Below, piece by piece: positions 25,157 to 33,461 of a stretch of DNA of 33,461 nucleotides. The stretch's first letter is position 1, and each line of letters opens with the position of its first letter. The notes under the pieces were generated by a model. The model had not been told where the DNA came from, ran no database searches, and worked only from the letters and a program-made list of their open reading frames with translations. The stretch covers positions 1 through 33,461 of the forward strand of contig NZ_FOGH01000026.1 in NCBI RefSeq assembly GCF_900111165.1, written 5' to 3'. This stretch comes from Nitrosomonas sp. Nm51. GTDB taxonomy: Bacteria > Pseudomonadota > Gammaproteobacteria > Burkholderiales > Nitrosomonadaceae. A program made the position numbers and the translations under genes.

Positions 25157-26040
25157 CTTAATAAGAAATCTTTGACAATAGAAATCTGTTTTTCATCAAG
25201 CAATATTGGCGCGTGCCCAATTCCGGGAAAATTAATAACTGTAGCGTGTGGGCCACGTTGCTGCATCTGCGCAGCAGTTTCAGCAAGCAAAACATCTGAC
25301 TTATCCCCTCTGATCACTAAAGTAGGGGTTTGCAGTATGTCCCAGTACTGCCATAAGTCAACGTCATTCTGCAACGCATGCTCTTTAAAACTTGCGGAAA
25401 TTTTGGGGTCATAATAAAAAGTGTAAGTACCGTCACCAAGCAGACGCGCGCTGTGTATCGTCAAATGACGCCACTGTGCATCAGTCAAAGGACCAAATGG
25501 TGCAGAAATCTTTCGGATATAGGCCTCAAATGACTCCAGGTCCTTGAAACAAATCCCTTTTCCAACATACTCAGACATCCTTTTCAGCGCAGCTACCGGA
25601 ATTAATGGTCCAATATCGCTGATAACCATTCTGCGAATCGCATCTTTAAGGTCTATGGCTGTCATCATGCCGATTAATCCGCCCATAGAAATACCCACCC
25701 AGTCAATAGTTATAGTCGAACTATACTGACCTTGGATATGTCTAACGAGCGCAGCTGCGTCCGAAAGATATACCGGATAATAGTCATAGTCCCTTTCATC
25801 TTCAAGCCAATCGCTTTGGCCGCGCCCGACAACATCAGGGCAAATGATACGACACTGTGATGATAAATCAGACGCCAGATAGTCAAAATCCCTGCAATTG
25901 CGCGTCAAACCATGCACACAAAACACAATGTGCTGATTACTCATATCACCCCAATCCATATAAGCAATATGGTGCGGTTTTTTATGTGTACCGTCAGCCG
26001 ACAGTGTTGGAACAAGGAGCTTTTTAAAGTGTTTGCCCAT
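25153..26040 (-). CDS. Alpha/beta hydrolase
   Basis: This 295-residue protein has the alpha/beta hydrolase fold: oxyanion HG in FCVHGLTRNCRDFDYLA (residues 40-56), the nucleophile elbow GISMGG (Ser118), an acidic residue near VIRGDKSDVL, and the last catalytic His in FPGIGHAPIL. There is no signal peptide, so it is cytoplasmic. The family covers esterases, C-C hydrolases and epoxide hydrolases; the substrate cannot be read. The gene ends within the MITE-like repeat, so the last residues before the stop may derive from the insertion. Confidence 0.85.
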   Translation of the reverse strand: MGKHFKKLLVPTLSADGTHKKPHHIAYMDWGDMSNQHIVFCVHGLTRNCRDFDYLASDLSSQCRIICPDVVGRGQSDWLEDERDYDYYPVYLSDAAALVRHIQGQYSSTITIDWVGISMGGLIGMMTAIDLKDAIRRMVISDIGPLIPVAALKRMSEYVGKGICFKDLESFEAYIRKISAPFGPLTDAQWRHLTIHSARLLGDGTYTFYYDPKISASFKEHALQNDVDLWQYWDILQTPTLVIRGDKSDVLLAETAAQMQQRGPHATVINFPGIGHAPILLDEKQISIVKDFLLS

Positions 26041-26279
26041 ACCTATCTCTAATTAAGATATGACAGCCATAATTGTTTTGCAGCATTCAAATGAAAAACA
26101 AATAACATGCTGATGACCAGATATCACTATATATTTTCGCTGATGACAACGCGCTTATTCGAAATAGATAGCTATTTGTTTTACGATGTTGACTTCAATC
26201 ACGAAACAATTAATGAACTGTTGCCGCTGGCACTCATTTTAGTGCTCAGCAAGGCATATTAACAACACAAAAACTTAAA
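26041..26279. other. Intergenic gap without a clear gene
   Basis: A plus-strand frame at 26107-26262 could encode about 51 residues, but it has no ribosome site and no recognised family. The AT-rich gap otherwise serves as the upstream region of the hydrolase and the downstream region of the carboxypeptidase. Confidence 0.4.
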
Positions 26280-27524
26280 TTAACCATGTGAACGGACAAC
26301 CATACAATCTATACCGTTACGCGACAGGTTTTGGCATGCAGTATGCGCCTGATTTTTCCGCAATCCCACAAGCCGTGCCCGATAAAATGTCCGGTTGCTG
26401 ATTTCGACCTCAACTACAGCAACTTCCCCGGCCACCCAGCGGGTAGCCGCTTGGGCCTGAGCACGCGCGCGGCCTGGTTCGAAATATGAGCCAATCTGAA
26501 CCGCCCAACTGTTGTTTTTTGGTAAATAGGTATTTACAGATACGTTGCTGACAGGGGTTAACCGACCCTGCAGTATTGCTGCAGGGTCTGGCTTGCCAGC
26601 CAATGTCAGGATGGGCTTAGCGGCAGGAATCGGTGCATCAGCGCGCAAATAACCTCGGGCAATCAGTTTATCACCTGTATTAATGCTGGAAGCAGCAATT
26701 TGGGTAACCGTTACCTGTTTAAAGCTACGATCTAGTAATTTTGCTGTGTGCTGATCCCGGGAAGAAGCAGTTTTCCCTCCCATAACGACCGCAATTAACC
26801 TGCGTTCACCACGTTTTGCGGAGGTGGCTACGTTGAATCCGGAAGCCCGAATAAAGCCGGTTTTTAATCCATCCACGCCCCGTGTAGTGCGCACCATGCG
26901 GTTATGACTGTTATATGTGGTTCCTTTATAATGGAACGACTGTGTTGAAAAATAATGATAATACTGGGGAAAATCTTTCATCAGGCGCACGGACAATATT
27001 GCCATGTCTCGTGCAGTTGTTTTTTGTGTGCGATTGGGCAGCCCGGAGGCATTGCGAAAAGTAGTCGAGTGCATTCTCATTTCACGTGCCTTGTCAGTCA
27101 TCATTCGGCCAAAATTAGTTTCAGTTTTTCCCAACGCTTCGGCTACAACAGCAGCCGCGTCATTCGCCGAACGTACAATTAATGCTGGTATCGCATCACG
27201 CACATGCAGCATTTCACCAGCCCGCAAGCCGATATTCGTCTGCGGCATTGATGCAGCATGAGCAGAAACAGGCATACGGGTATCCAGCGTCATTTTACCT
27301 AATCGCATCGCCTCGAACAGCATGTACAGCGTCATCATCTTTGTCAAAGACGCGGGGTAACGGCTGGCATCCGCATTGGACTCATGTAGCACTGTGCCAG
27401 TATCGGCATTGATTACAATCGAGGCATAACGGGGATTTGCATGCACTCGACCGGCTACAGCCATTGATATCAATACCACCAAAACAACAAACCCTTTTAT
27501 TCCGGTAAATTTTAAATCGAACAT
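26280..27524 (-). CDS. D-alanyl-D-alanine carboxypeptidase with SPOR domain
   Basis: The 414-residue protein is a low-molecular-weight penicillin-binding protein of peptidase family S11. It has a signal peptide (GFVVLVVLISMAVAGRVHA), the three active-site motifs SLTK (59-62), SAN (119-121) and KTG (221-223), and a C-terminal SPOR domain (about 335-412, WAVQIGSYFEPGRARAQAQA). It removes the terminal D-Ala from stem peptides; SPOR binds glycan stripped of side chains, targeting it to the septum. I start at the ATG 27524 with GGGGTAAG upstream; the frame extends to 27566. Confidence 0.93.
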   Translation of the reverse strand: MFDLKFTGIKGFVVLVVLISMAVAGRVHANPRYASIVINADTGTVLHESNADASRYPASLTKMMTLYMLFEAMRLGKMTLDTRMPVSAHAASMPQTNIGLRAGEMLHVRDAIPALIVRSANDAAAVVAEALGKTETNFGRMMTDKAREMRMHSTTFRNASGLPNRTQKTTARDMAILSVRLMKDFPQYYHYFSTQSFHYKGTTYNSHNRMVRTTRGVDGLKTGFIRASGFNVATSAKRGERRLIAVVMGGKTASSRDQHTAKLLDRSFKQVTVTQIAASSINTGDKLIARGYLRADAPIPAAKPILTLAGKPDPAAILQGRLTPVSNVSVNTYLPKNNSWAVQIGSYFEPGRARAQAQAATRWVAGEVAVVEVEISNRTFYRARLVGLRKNQAHTACQNLSRNGIDCMVVRSHG

Positions 27525-27894
27525 GCACTTACCCCGTTTAATGTGTCTGAAGTCTGCCAAAAACACAGATACTCAAATACGATAAATATATTTTGTCAAC
27601 GATATTCGGACGCTTTACCAAAAGCGTTTATACACGCGTTTACATACGATCATGTACCGGCAATAACAATTATGTATCTGTTTTTATTGTTTACTATTTC
27701 ATGCGGATACACACTATTGCTTAAATACAATTTCTTTGAACTTCATATCACTATTCTAATTGTATTGATCGCTATGCATAATTAAAAAAAACCATAAATA
27801 ATGATGTTTTTTCTTGTATTATAAAAATTGGAAAATATTAATAATTTTTTTAAGTTCACACTGTAATATAATGATTATAATTAAACAAATATTT
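27525..27894. other. AT-rich intergenic region
   Basis: A plus-strand frame covers 27543-27785, but its product is unlike any family and has no ribosome site. The 27780-27890 part is very AT-rich. It separates the carboxypeptidase gene from the end of the Att-type operon; no terminator hairpin was found. Confidence 0.45.
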
Positions 27895-28998
27895 TTACAA
27901 TTCTAGCGGCTGCACATAACCTGTTAACTCAAGATACCCTTTGCCGACATTTTCTCCATTTTGAAAAACAATTACAGCCCCTTCCCAGTACACAGCCCCT
28001 GCCGATCCGCGTGAATCCAATTCCTGATCATCTAATAACGGCACCAATCGCCATTCCATTTTCCCGGTACGAACGCGCATTTCAACCGGATAGGTAGCCT
28101 TGGTATGCGGGGATTCCCAGGTCCGTTCCGGAATAAACTCGACTTGGCCTGGGTTAAATTGCGTGACACGCCCCGCTGCATCACGCCGCGTACCATAGGC
28201 CCACAGTTTTGAACCTTGCTTACCGCGAATTCTGAATGCCATGAGAGCGGAGCCATCATTCAGATTTGCACTCATCCAGTCCCATCCATCTGCGCGCGGG
28301 TCAAGGATTTCCGATGACCATTCATGATCAAGCCAGGCCTGTCCATGCACAGCCAGAGATTTGCCTTCCTGAATCACCGTACCGGATACATCAAGGTGTG
28401 GTTCACTGTAGTAATAACTTGCCTGTTCTGTGTTAGGTCCTTTACGCGAAAAACCGCGTTCGCCTTGCAGCATGATTGCTTGCGTCGGCGTCAACGAAAG
28501 CTGGAAACTGAATTCTTCAGCCTGTACTTCAGTAACATACCGCCCATCTGGTTCGCGCTTGAAATACCAGTCATCCAACTTCACATCTGTATTCCCCTTA
28601 CGGGCATAAGCCAGATCAAATCCTGCTCGCGCGGTCTTTTCACCATAAAGGAGCCTTCCCAATTCAGGATCGGACAATGCGGCATGCGCAATGATCAGTT
28701 GCCGGGGTGCAAAACGGCTGGGATTATCCAAATGATGACGGGTTGCGGTGCGAAAAAAAGTCACCTGAAAACCAAGTGCTTTATTTTCAGCGGTTTCCAG
28801 CCAGCCCGTAACATACCACCATTCGATACGAAAATCTGGATGCGCACCATAGTCCTGTGGAAATACCAGGGCATTGCCAGGGATAACCGGCGCATATTCT
28901 CGATCACCCGCTTGCAACTGTGAATGCAGTGTTGCGAACAAAAACATCGCCAAAGCTGCCGCTATTGGCATACATAACCTGTTACCTTTTTTTTGCAT
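27895..28998 (-). CDS. AttH-like secreted lipocalin-domain protein (CrtC family)
   Basis: This 367-residue protein has a signal peptide (AAALAMFLFATLHSQLQA) and the twin lipocalin-like beta barrels of the AttH/carotenoid 1,2-hydratase family: FPQDYGAHPDFRIEWWYVTG and LGFQVTFFRTA in the first, AWLDHEWSSEILDPRADGWD, WMSANLNDGSALMAFRIRG in the second. The start overlaps the permease stop by one base (TAATG). In AttEFGH systems this protein works with the ABC exporter; the cargo is unknown, and a hydratase role is not implied. Confidence 0.9.
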   Translation of the reverse strand: MQKKGNRLCMPIAAALAMFLFATLHSQLQAGDREYAPVIPGNALVFPQDYGAHPDFRIEWWYVTGWLETAENKALGFQVTFFRTATRHHLDNPSRFAPRQLIIAHAALSDPELGRLLYGEKTARAGFDLAYARKGNTDVKLDDWYFKREPDGRYVTEVQAEEFSFQLSLTPTQAIMLQGERGFSRKGPNTEQASYYYSEPHLDVSGTVIQEGKSLAVHGQAWLDHEWSSEILDPRADGWDWMSANLNDGSALMAFRIRGKQGSKLWAYGTRRDAAGRVTQFNPGQVEFIPERTWESPHTKATYPVEMRVRTGKMEWRLVPLLDDQELDSRGSAGAVYWEGAVIVFQNGENVGKGYLELTGYVQPLEL

Positions 28999-31559
28999 TA
29001 CCAGTCTTCCCTAACAGCGCGGACAACGCTGCCGGAAACAGCACGGCGTCCGGCAATTAAGGCTGTAATGGATGCTGAAATCAGCATAATGCCCGCTATC
29101 AAAAGCAACCAGTTCCACGGCATATAAAGCTGCATGGTCCAATGAAATGATTGCGGATTAACGATGAAAATCAATATCAAGCTGATACACCATCCCAAAA
29201 CAAATCCCAGCGCAACACCAAGCGCCGTCAAAAGACCGCCTTCAGCAGCCAGCAAGGTCAGCACCTGAGTACGGGTTACGCCAATATGGCGCAGCATGCC
29301 AAACTCTTTCGAGCGCGCCAGCATCTGCACAGAAAAACTGGCAGCAACACCGAGCAAGCCAATAATTACAGCGATAATTTCCAGCAGATACGTGACGGCA
29401 AAACTGCGATCGAAAATTTTTAAACTTGTATCGCGTATCGATTGCGATTGCGTGATTTCCAGCATATCGCCGTACGGTAATCGACGTAACGCGTCATACG
29501 CTTCATCCATGGTGACCGGTGAATGAAGCCATGCCGCCGCAGTATTTATGCTCATATCATTGGATAATTCCTGATAATCAGACAACTGAATCTGCACAGC
29601 ACCAAACTGACGACCGTAATCCCGCCAGACACCAGCGACGATAAATGAATGCAATTCATTACCGACCGGTATCATAATTTGTTTACCCACGTTGTAACCG
29701 TATAAATCAACCATTGCTTCAGAAACCCATACTGGTCTTTCATGGTTTGATAACTGTCCAGGCGCAATATATTCACCTATGATTGGCAAAGTATTTCTGG
29801 GATCCATTGAATCGACAGGCCTTGCAATAAGCGTAATTTCAGGCCGATGCGGATCGAGAACCATTTTCTGATAACGTAAGAATTCAATACGCGAGAATTC
29901 GGACAATTCAGTCAATGATTTTTGCTCGCTTGGAGAAAAACCGCCCTGCCTGCCGCTATCTGCCGCGCGGACATAAAGATCCGCCGGTAAAACATGCTCC
30001 AGCCAGTTATCAACCGACACGCGAAAACTGAGCACCATAATAGCCATGGCTACCATCAGACTGAAACTTGCCAGCACACCGCTCAAAGCAACCGAAGCCT
30101 GGCCGGGCACATTCGCCAAACGCGCCAGCACCATCAGTACAGTTGCATGCAATTTACCGCAGTTGAACCTTTTATTGACCGTGGACAACGCAAAAGAAAA
30201 AAACCGTGCCGCAAAATACGGCATCAGTGCAAGGCCGCCAATCAACAGCAACGCAATGGCCAGATAGCCAAAAACCGGCAATCCGTAAACAGGCGGCAAC
30301 TGCGCCAGCAACAACGCAAGAGACAAACACACAATTGCTGGCCAGGGTACAGACAAACAATCTATGGCATTGCTTTCTTGGCTTGACTTCAAGGCAATGG
30401 CTGGCTTGATCCGCATCGCGTCCCTGGCGGGTAAAACAGTTCCGAGCATGGTTACACCTAACCCTACGGAAAAATAAAGCATTGCAACAACAGAATCCAT
30501 ATACAAACCTGGCTGTATGTCCGAAAAAAAACCGCTGCCCAGATCGCCACCGAAAAACCGAATAACGAGTGCCGCAAATCCATACCCTAAAGCCAGCCCC
30601 AAAAAAGAGCCGACAACACCCAGCACAACACCTTCCGTCACAACTAGTCGCAACAGATGCAGCCGTGTAAAACCTAGCACGCGCAGTAATGCAAATTGGC
30701 TGCGGCGGCGGGCCACGGACAATGCCTGCGTGGAAAACACCAGGAAGGCCCCGGTAAATAACGCCACCAATGCAAGCATATTGAGATTAACACGGTAAGC
30801 ACGAGACATACTGGCTAAACGCGCTTCCTGTTCAACAACTTCAGTAATAAAAAATTGTGCTCCCAGTTCTTTTTCCAGTTCTGCTTTAAACGCTGCATGA
30901 TGAATCCCGGTGTCAAGCTTTAACTCAATACGTGATAGTAGTCCCAAATAGTTGAAGCGCCACTGCGCTGCACCTATATCCATAACTCCAATCCGTTGCC
31001 CTGCACGCGCCCGCGTGACGCCGCCAGCCACGCGCAATTCTATGGTTTGCGTGCCAACATTGAACTGCAGCATATCGCCTTGTTTAACCTGCAGCCATTT
31101 CATTGCCGCAGGGGAAAGAAAAATCGCATCATCTGACAAGCTGTCCATTGGTTGACCTTCTACCGGCACACCCAGCAAGTCTGGCGATATATCTGCAGCC
31201 CGAAACATGTCGATACCAAGTATTCTTAACTTGCGATCATATTCAACCCCATGCTCACCTGGTACTGGAACTGTGAACTCAAGCACGGGATTAATCAGCT
31301 CGATACCCTTGAACTGCGCAAGCTTTGGATAAAGCAGCTCATCAAAGTAGCCCTGTTTACTATAGACTTGTAAATCCGACTGCCCCGACAGATTTTTACT
31401 CGCTGCGGAAAATTCATTGAAAGCCGCCGTATTTATCAGATGAATTGAGAACCCCAGTGCCACACCGATCGCGATTGCCATTACGGCAACAATGACCTGC
31501 ACAAAACGCGCACGCCATTCTCCTAACAGCAACCAACGGGACAGAGTCGAAGTATTCAT
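28998..31559 (-). CDS. ABC transporter permease, AttF-AttG type (FtsX-like, double)
   Basis: At 853 residues this is a duplicated FtsX/MacB-type permease: an N-terminal helix (VQVIVAVMAIAIGVALGFSI), a large periplasmic domain, three helices (about 260-380), then linker helices, a second periplasmic domain, and three final helices (AVTYLLEIIAVIIGLLGVAA, LTALGVALGFVLGWCISL, LLLIAGIMLISASITALIAG). In some genomes the two halves are separate attF and attG genes; here one protein carries both. The start overlaps the ATPase stop (ATGA). Such transporters act mechanically on periplasmic substrates or pull lipoproteins from the membrane. Confidence 0.88.
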   Translation of the reverse strand: MNTSTLSRWLLLGEWRARFVQVIVAVMAIAIGVALGFSIHLINTAAFNEFSAASKNLSGQSDLQVYSKQGYFDELLYPKLAQFKGIELINPVLEFTVPVPGEHGVEYDRKLRILGIDMFRAADISPDLLGVPVEGQPMDSLSDDAIFLSPAAMKWLQVKQGDMLQFNVGTQTIELRVAGGVTRARAGQRIGVMDIGAAQWRFNYLGLLSRIELKLDTGIHHAAFKAELEKELGAQFFITEVVEQEARLASMSRAYRVNLNMLALVALFTGAFLVFSTQALSVARRRSQFALLRVLGFTRLHLLRLVVTEGVVLGVVGSFLGLALGYGFAALVIRFFGGDLGSGFFSDIQPGLYMDSVVAMLYFSVGLGVTMLGTVLPARDAMRIKPAIALKSSQESNAIDCLSVPWPAIVCLSLALLLAQLPPVYGLPVFGYLAIALLLIGGLALMPYFAARFFSFALSTVNKRFNCGKLHATVLMVLARLANVPGQASVALSGVLASFSLMVAMAIMVLSFRVSVDNWLEHVLPADLYVRAADSGRQGGFSPSEQKSLTELSEFSRIEFLRYQKMVLDPHRPEITLIARPVDSMDPRNTLPIIGEYIAPGQLSNHERPVWVSEAMVDLYGYNVGKQIMIPVGNELHSFIVAGVWRDYGRQFGAVQIQLSDYQELSNDMSINTAAAWLHSPVTMDEAYDALRRLPYGDMLEITQSQSIRDTSLKIFDRSFAVTYLLEIIAVIIGLLGVAASFSVQMLARSKEFGMLRHIGVTRTQVLTLLAAEGGLLTALGVALGFVLGWCISLILIFIVNPQSFHWTMQLYMPWNWLLLIAGIMLISASITALIAGRRAVSGSVVRAVREDW

Positions 31560-32221
31560 CCGCTCCTGACTGACTCGGCTTTTCTCAAGCCATGCTTGGT
31601 CATTATCAGAACGGCATCTGCAGTAGCTGCGGCGGTATGTGAATGTGTAACAAGTATGCCCGATGCTCCATTTTTCTTGATTTCGGTACGTATGAGTTGC
31701 AAAATATCATGAGCGGTATCAGGATCGAGATTACCCGTTGGCTCGTCCGCCAGCACGAGTCTGGGACGATGCACCAATGCACGTGCGATTGCTACCCGTT
31801 GCAACTCTCCGCCTGACAGCTGATGCGGGAAATGATCCCCTCGGCCACTTAGTCCGACTTCGGCCAACATCAGCTCAATACGATGAGCCGGCATATTATT
31901 TAACAATAAAGGCAGTGCAATATTTTGTTTAAGCGTTAAATGCGGCAGGATATGGAATGCCTGAAAAATAAAACCCAGTGTTTTACGCCGCAATAGTGTT
32001 GCGTCATCATCATTGAGTTTTGAAATCACAACACCGTCAATCACCACTTCACCCGAATCCGGTGTGTCCAACCCTGCAACAAGATTGAGCAAAGTCGATT
32101 TCCCTACACCGGATTCACCCATAACTGCAACATATTCACCGGCTTTCAGTGTATAAGTTAGGTTAGACAGTACTTGCCTCTCCTCCGCATAGGCTTTACT
32201 GACATGATGTAATTCAAGCAT
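31556..32221 (-). CDS. ABC transporter ATP-binding protein (LolD/MacB-like, AttE)
   Basis: The 221-residue ATPase has Walker [10 protein letters not shown] (35-43), the Q-loop [13 protein letters not shown], the signature [15 protein letters not shown] (135 on), Walker B LVLADEP (155-161) and the switch His in [10 protein letters not shown]. It belongs to the LolD/MacB/FtsE group that drives FtsX-type permeases. It is the first gene of the three-gene Att-type operon, which probably starts from the 32222-32499 gap. Confidence 0.92.
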   Translation of the reverse strand: MLELHHVSKAYAEERQVLSNLTYTLKAGEYVAVMGESGVGKSTLLNLVAGLDTPDSGEVVIDGVVISKLNDDDATLLRRKTLGFIFQAFHILPHLTLKQNIALPLLLNNMPAHRIELMLAEVGLSGRGDHFPHQLSGGELQRVAIARALVHRPRLVLADEPTGNLDPDTAHDILQLIRTEIKKNGASGILVTHSHTAAATADAVLIMTKHGLRKAESVRSG

Positions 32222-32499
32222 AAATCGAAATTTTATTACCTATATAATATGCAGGGAAAGTCCCTGTCATGGTTCTGCATGTAAAGTTAAAGTTCCTCTA
32301 CAGCTTGACGCAATGGATCTGAGTTACCCTATGACTCTGATTCTAGAAAATTAAATCATTCTTGGGTACACTTTGTCATTAGCAGTTTGTAAAAACATAA
32401 ATAGTTAAATTATAGAGAATAGCATTCTTCCGTGGCGCAGTATCGAAATCAACACCGTTCATTTGCAACAGCATATGTTTAGTTTAGCTGGAGAAAAAA
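32222..32499. other. Divergent intergenic region
   Basis: This 278-base region lies between the Att-type operon and the sugar transferase gene and should hold both promoters. An inverted pair ATGCAG...CTGCAT (about 32249-32280) with an inner AGGGAAAGTCCCT is visible near the Att side. No -35/-10 pair stands out. Confidence 0.45.
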
Positions 32500-33390
32500 T
32501 TGCTCAAAATCAATAACCTTTATATACCCAAAGTTTCCATCTTAATCATCAGCATTGATTTTTTATTGCTTTTGCTTGCTTTTTTTGGAGGAATTTACCT
32601 GCGGTTTGCCGAAGGGCAGGGATTTACCATATCCTTTTTCAAGGATTCATTTTTTGAAGCCTGTATTTTCATTTTTGCCATGATATTCAGTATGGCGGCC
32701 ATGGGCATGTATCTCCCCGAAACACAACGCGATTTCAATACAACGTTATTTCGTCTGATGCCATCGGTTGCACTGTGCTTTGGATTAATGGCGTTCATCT
32801 TTTATATTTTCCCGGAAACTTATTTAGGTCGTGGCGCATTATTTAATGTTATGGTCCTCTCCTTTGTAGAAATTTTAATCGCCAGAGCCATCCTGCATAA
32901 AGGCGCCAGCGTGGACATTTTCAGGTCACGCACGTTGGTGCTGGGAACAGGTAAAAATGCAAATGACCTGATTAACACGGACGGCAAAATACCCGCACAT
33001 CATCAACCCAAAATTGTCGGATTTATACCGTTTCCCGGAGAAGAGCACCGTGTGCCCGCTTCCTTAATTGTTACCGGCAAAGACTCACTGATGACATTAG
33101 CCGATACATACAGAGCTGAAGAAATAATTATTGCCCCCCAGGAAAGAAGGGGCGGTTACTTTCCCATACAAGAATTGCTTGAATGCAAAATGCGCGGTAT
33201 CCGCGTCATGGACATCGCTACCTATTACGAACGTGAAAACGGTCATATCCGTATGGATTCATTATATCCAAGTTGGTTTGTTTTTGGAGGTGGATTTGAT
33301 CAAAGTCTATTAAGGTCAACAATTAAACGGGCTTTTGATTTAATAGCCAGCCTTACGCTGCTAGCGCTGCCTATTACCCGTAATTATTGA
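32500..33390 (+). pseudogene. Truncated exopolysaccharide sugar transferase (EpsB2-like)
   Basis: The TTG start at 32500 has GGAG 7 bases upstream. The product has about four membrane helices (VSILIISIDFLLLLLAFFGG, FFEACIFIFAMIFSMAAMGM) and a Rossmann-like middle (TLVLGTGKNANDL, YRAEEIIIAPQERRGGYFPI), as in the initiating sugar-phosphate transferases linked to PEP-CTERM/exosortase exopolysaccharide loci. It reaches the family sequence SLLRSTIKRAFDLIASLTLL at about 275-294 and then stops (33388-33390), exactly where the catalytic membrane-associated transferase domain should follow. Relatives are about 460 residues. The gene is broken here, probably by an insertion or a frameshift at about 33370. 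Confidence 0.75.
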
Positions 33391-33405
33391 CTGGACATTT
33401 AATCT

Positions 33406-33435
33406 GTTTTCATGCAGGATGAGTAGCATGAAAAC
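33406..33435. repeat. 10-bp perfect inverted repeat past the truncation
   Basis: GTTTTCATGC (33406-33415) and GCATGAAAAC (33426-33435) are exact complements around a 10-base loop. It lies 16 bases past the premature stop of the sugar transferase and could belong to an inserted element whose rest is outside the window. Confidence 0.5.
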
Positions 33436-33461
33436 ACAAAACCTAATAAAAAGCACTTTAT

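Noticed and set aside
26107..26262. Short plus-strand frame with a hydrophobic tail
   Set aside because: No ribosome site and no recognised family; a chance frame in AT-rich DNA is more likely.
27543..27785. Plus-strand 80-codon frame upstream of the carboxypeptidase
   Set aside because: It covers the minus-strand gene's promoter region, has no ribosome site and no family similarity.

Overview
The window looks like a chromosomal segment of a betaproteobacterium, most likely an ammonia oxidiser of the Nitrosomonas group. This is an inference from the gene order (rplM-rpsI-argC-coiled-coil protein-bactofilin, erpA, anmK, M23 peptidase, tyrS), the moderate GC content and the general look of the proteins. 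No 16S rRNA or ammonia-oxidation gene is present to prove it. No tRNA, rRNA or CRISPR array was found.

Layout. (1) Positions 1-3050 are accessory DNA: a stretch with no recognisable gene, a ParD/ParE-type toxin-antitoxin pair, and a decayed IS3-family element inserted into an IS200/IS605-type tnpA, whose start codon lies in a 31-bp perfect inverted repeat. (2) 3084-4181 is a ThiO-like glycine oxidase starting directly beside the IS remnant. (3) 4321-8599 is a secreted, probably metal-related cluster: a periplasmic protein of unknown function, an SCO-type copper chaperone and a 463-residue beta-propeller on the minus strand, with a second secreted propeller divergent from them behind a Fur-box-like palindrome. 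Both propellers carry histidines at the start of most blades. (4) 8784-19432 is mostly housekeeping: an acidic two-repeat protein, tyrS, an M23 peptidase, anmK, erpA, bactofilin with its coiled-coil membrane partner, argC, rpsI, rplM and glnS. A 271-bp MITE-like element sits between rplM and glnS. (5) 19532-27524 holds a small membrane protein, a Bax-inhibitor-1 family protein, a cysM-ydbH-ynbE-ydbL type operon (including a 54-residue lipoprotein gene that is easy to miss), a ComEA-like protein, a second copy of the MITE-like repeat, an alpha/beta hydrolase and a penicillin-binding carboxypeptidase with a SPOR domain. (6) 27895-32221 is an ABC transporter operon of the AttEFGH type: ATPase, one fused permease and a lipocalin-like secreted protein. 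(7) 32500-33390 is the N-terminal half of an exopolysaccharide sugar transferase, cut off by a stop where the catalytic domain should begin.

Much of the window concerns the cell envelope: peptidoglycan hydrolysis and recycling (M23 peptidase, AnmK, carboxypeptidase), shape (bactofilin), lipid transport between membranes (YdbH/YnbE/YdbL type) and exopolysaccharide. The least explained parts are the SCO/double-propeller cluster, the terminal-inverted-repeat family with two copies here, the palindrome at the tnpA start and the two-repeat acidic protein.
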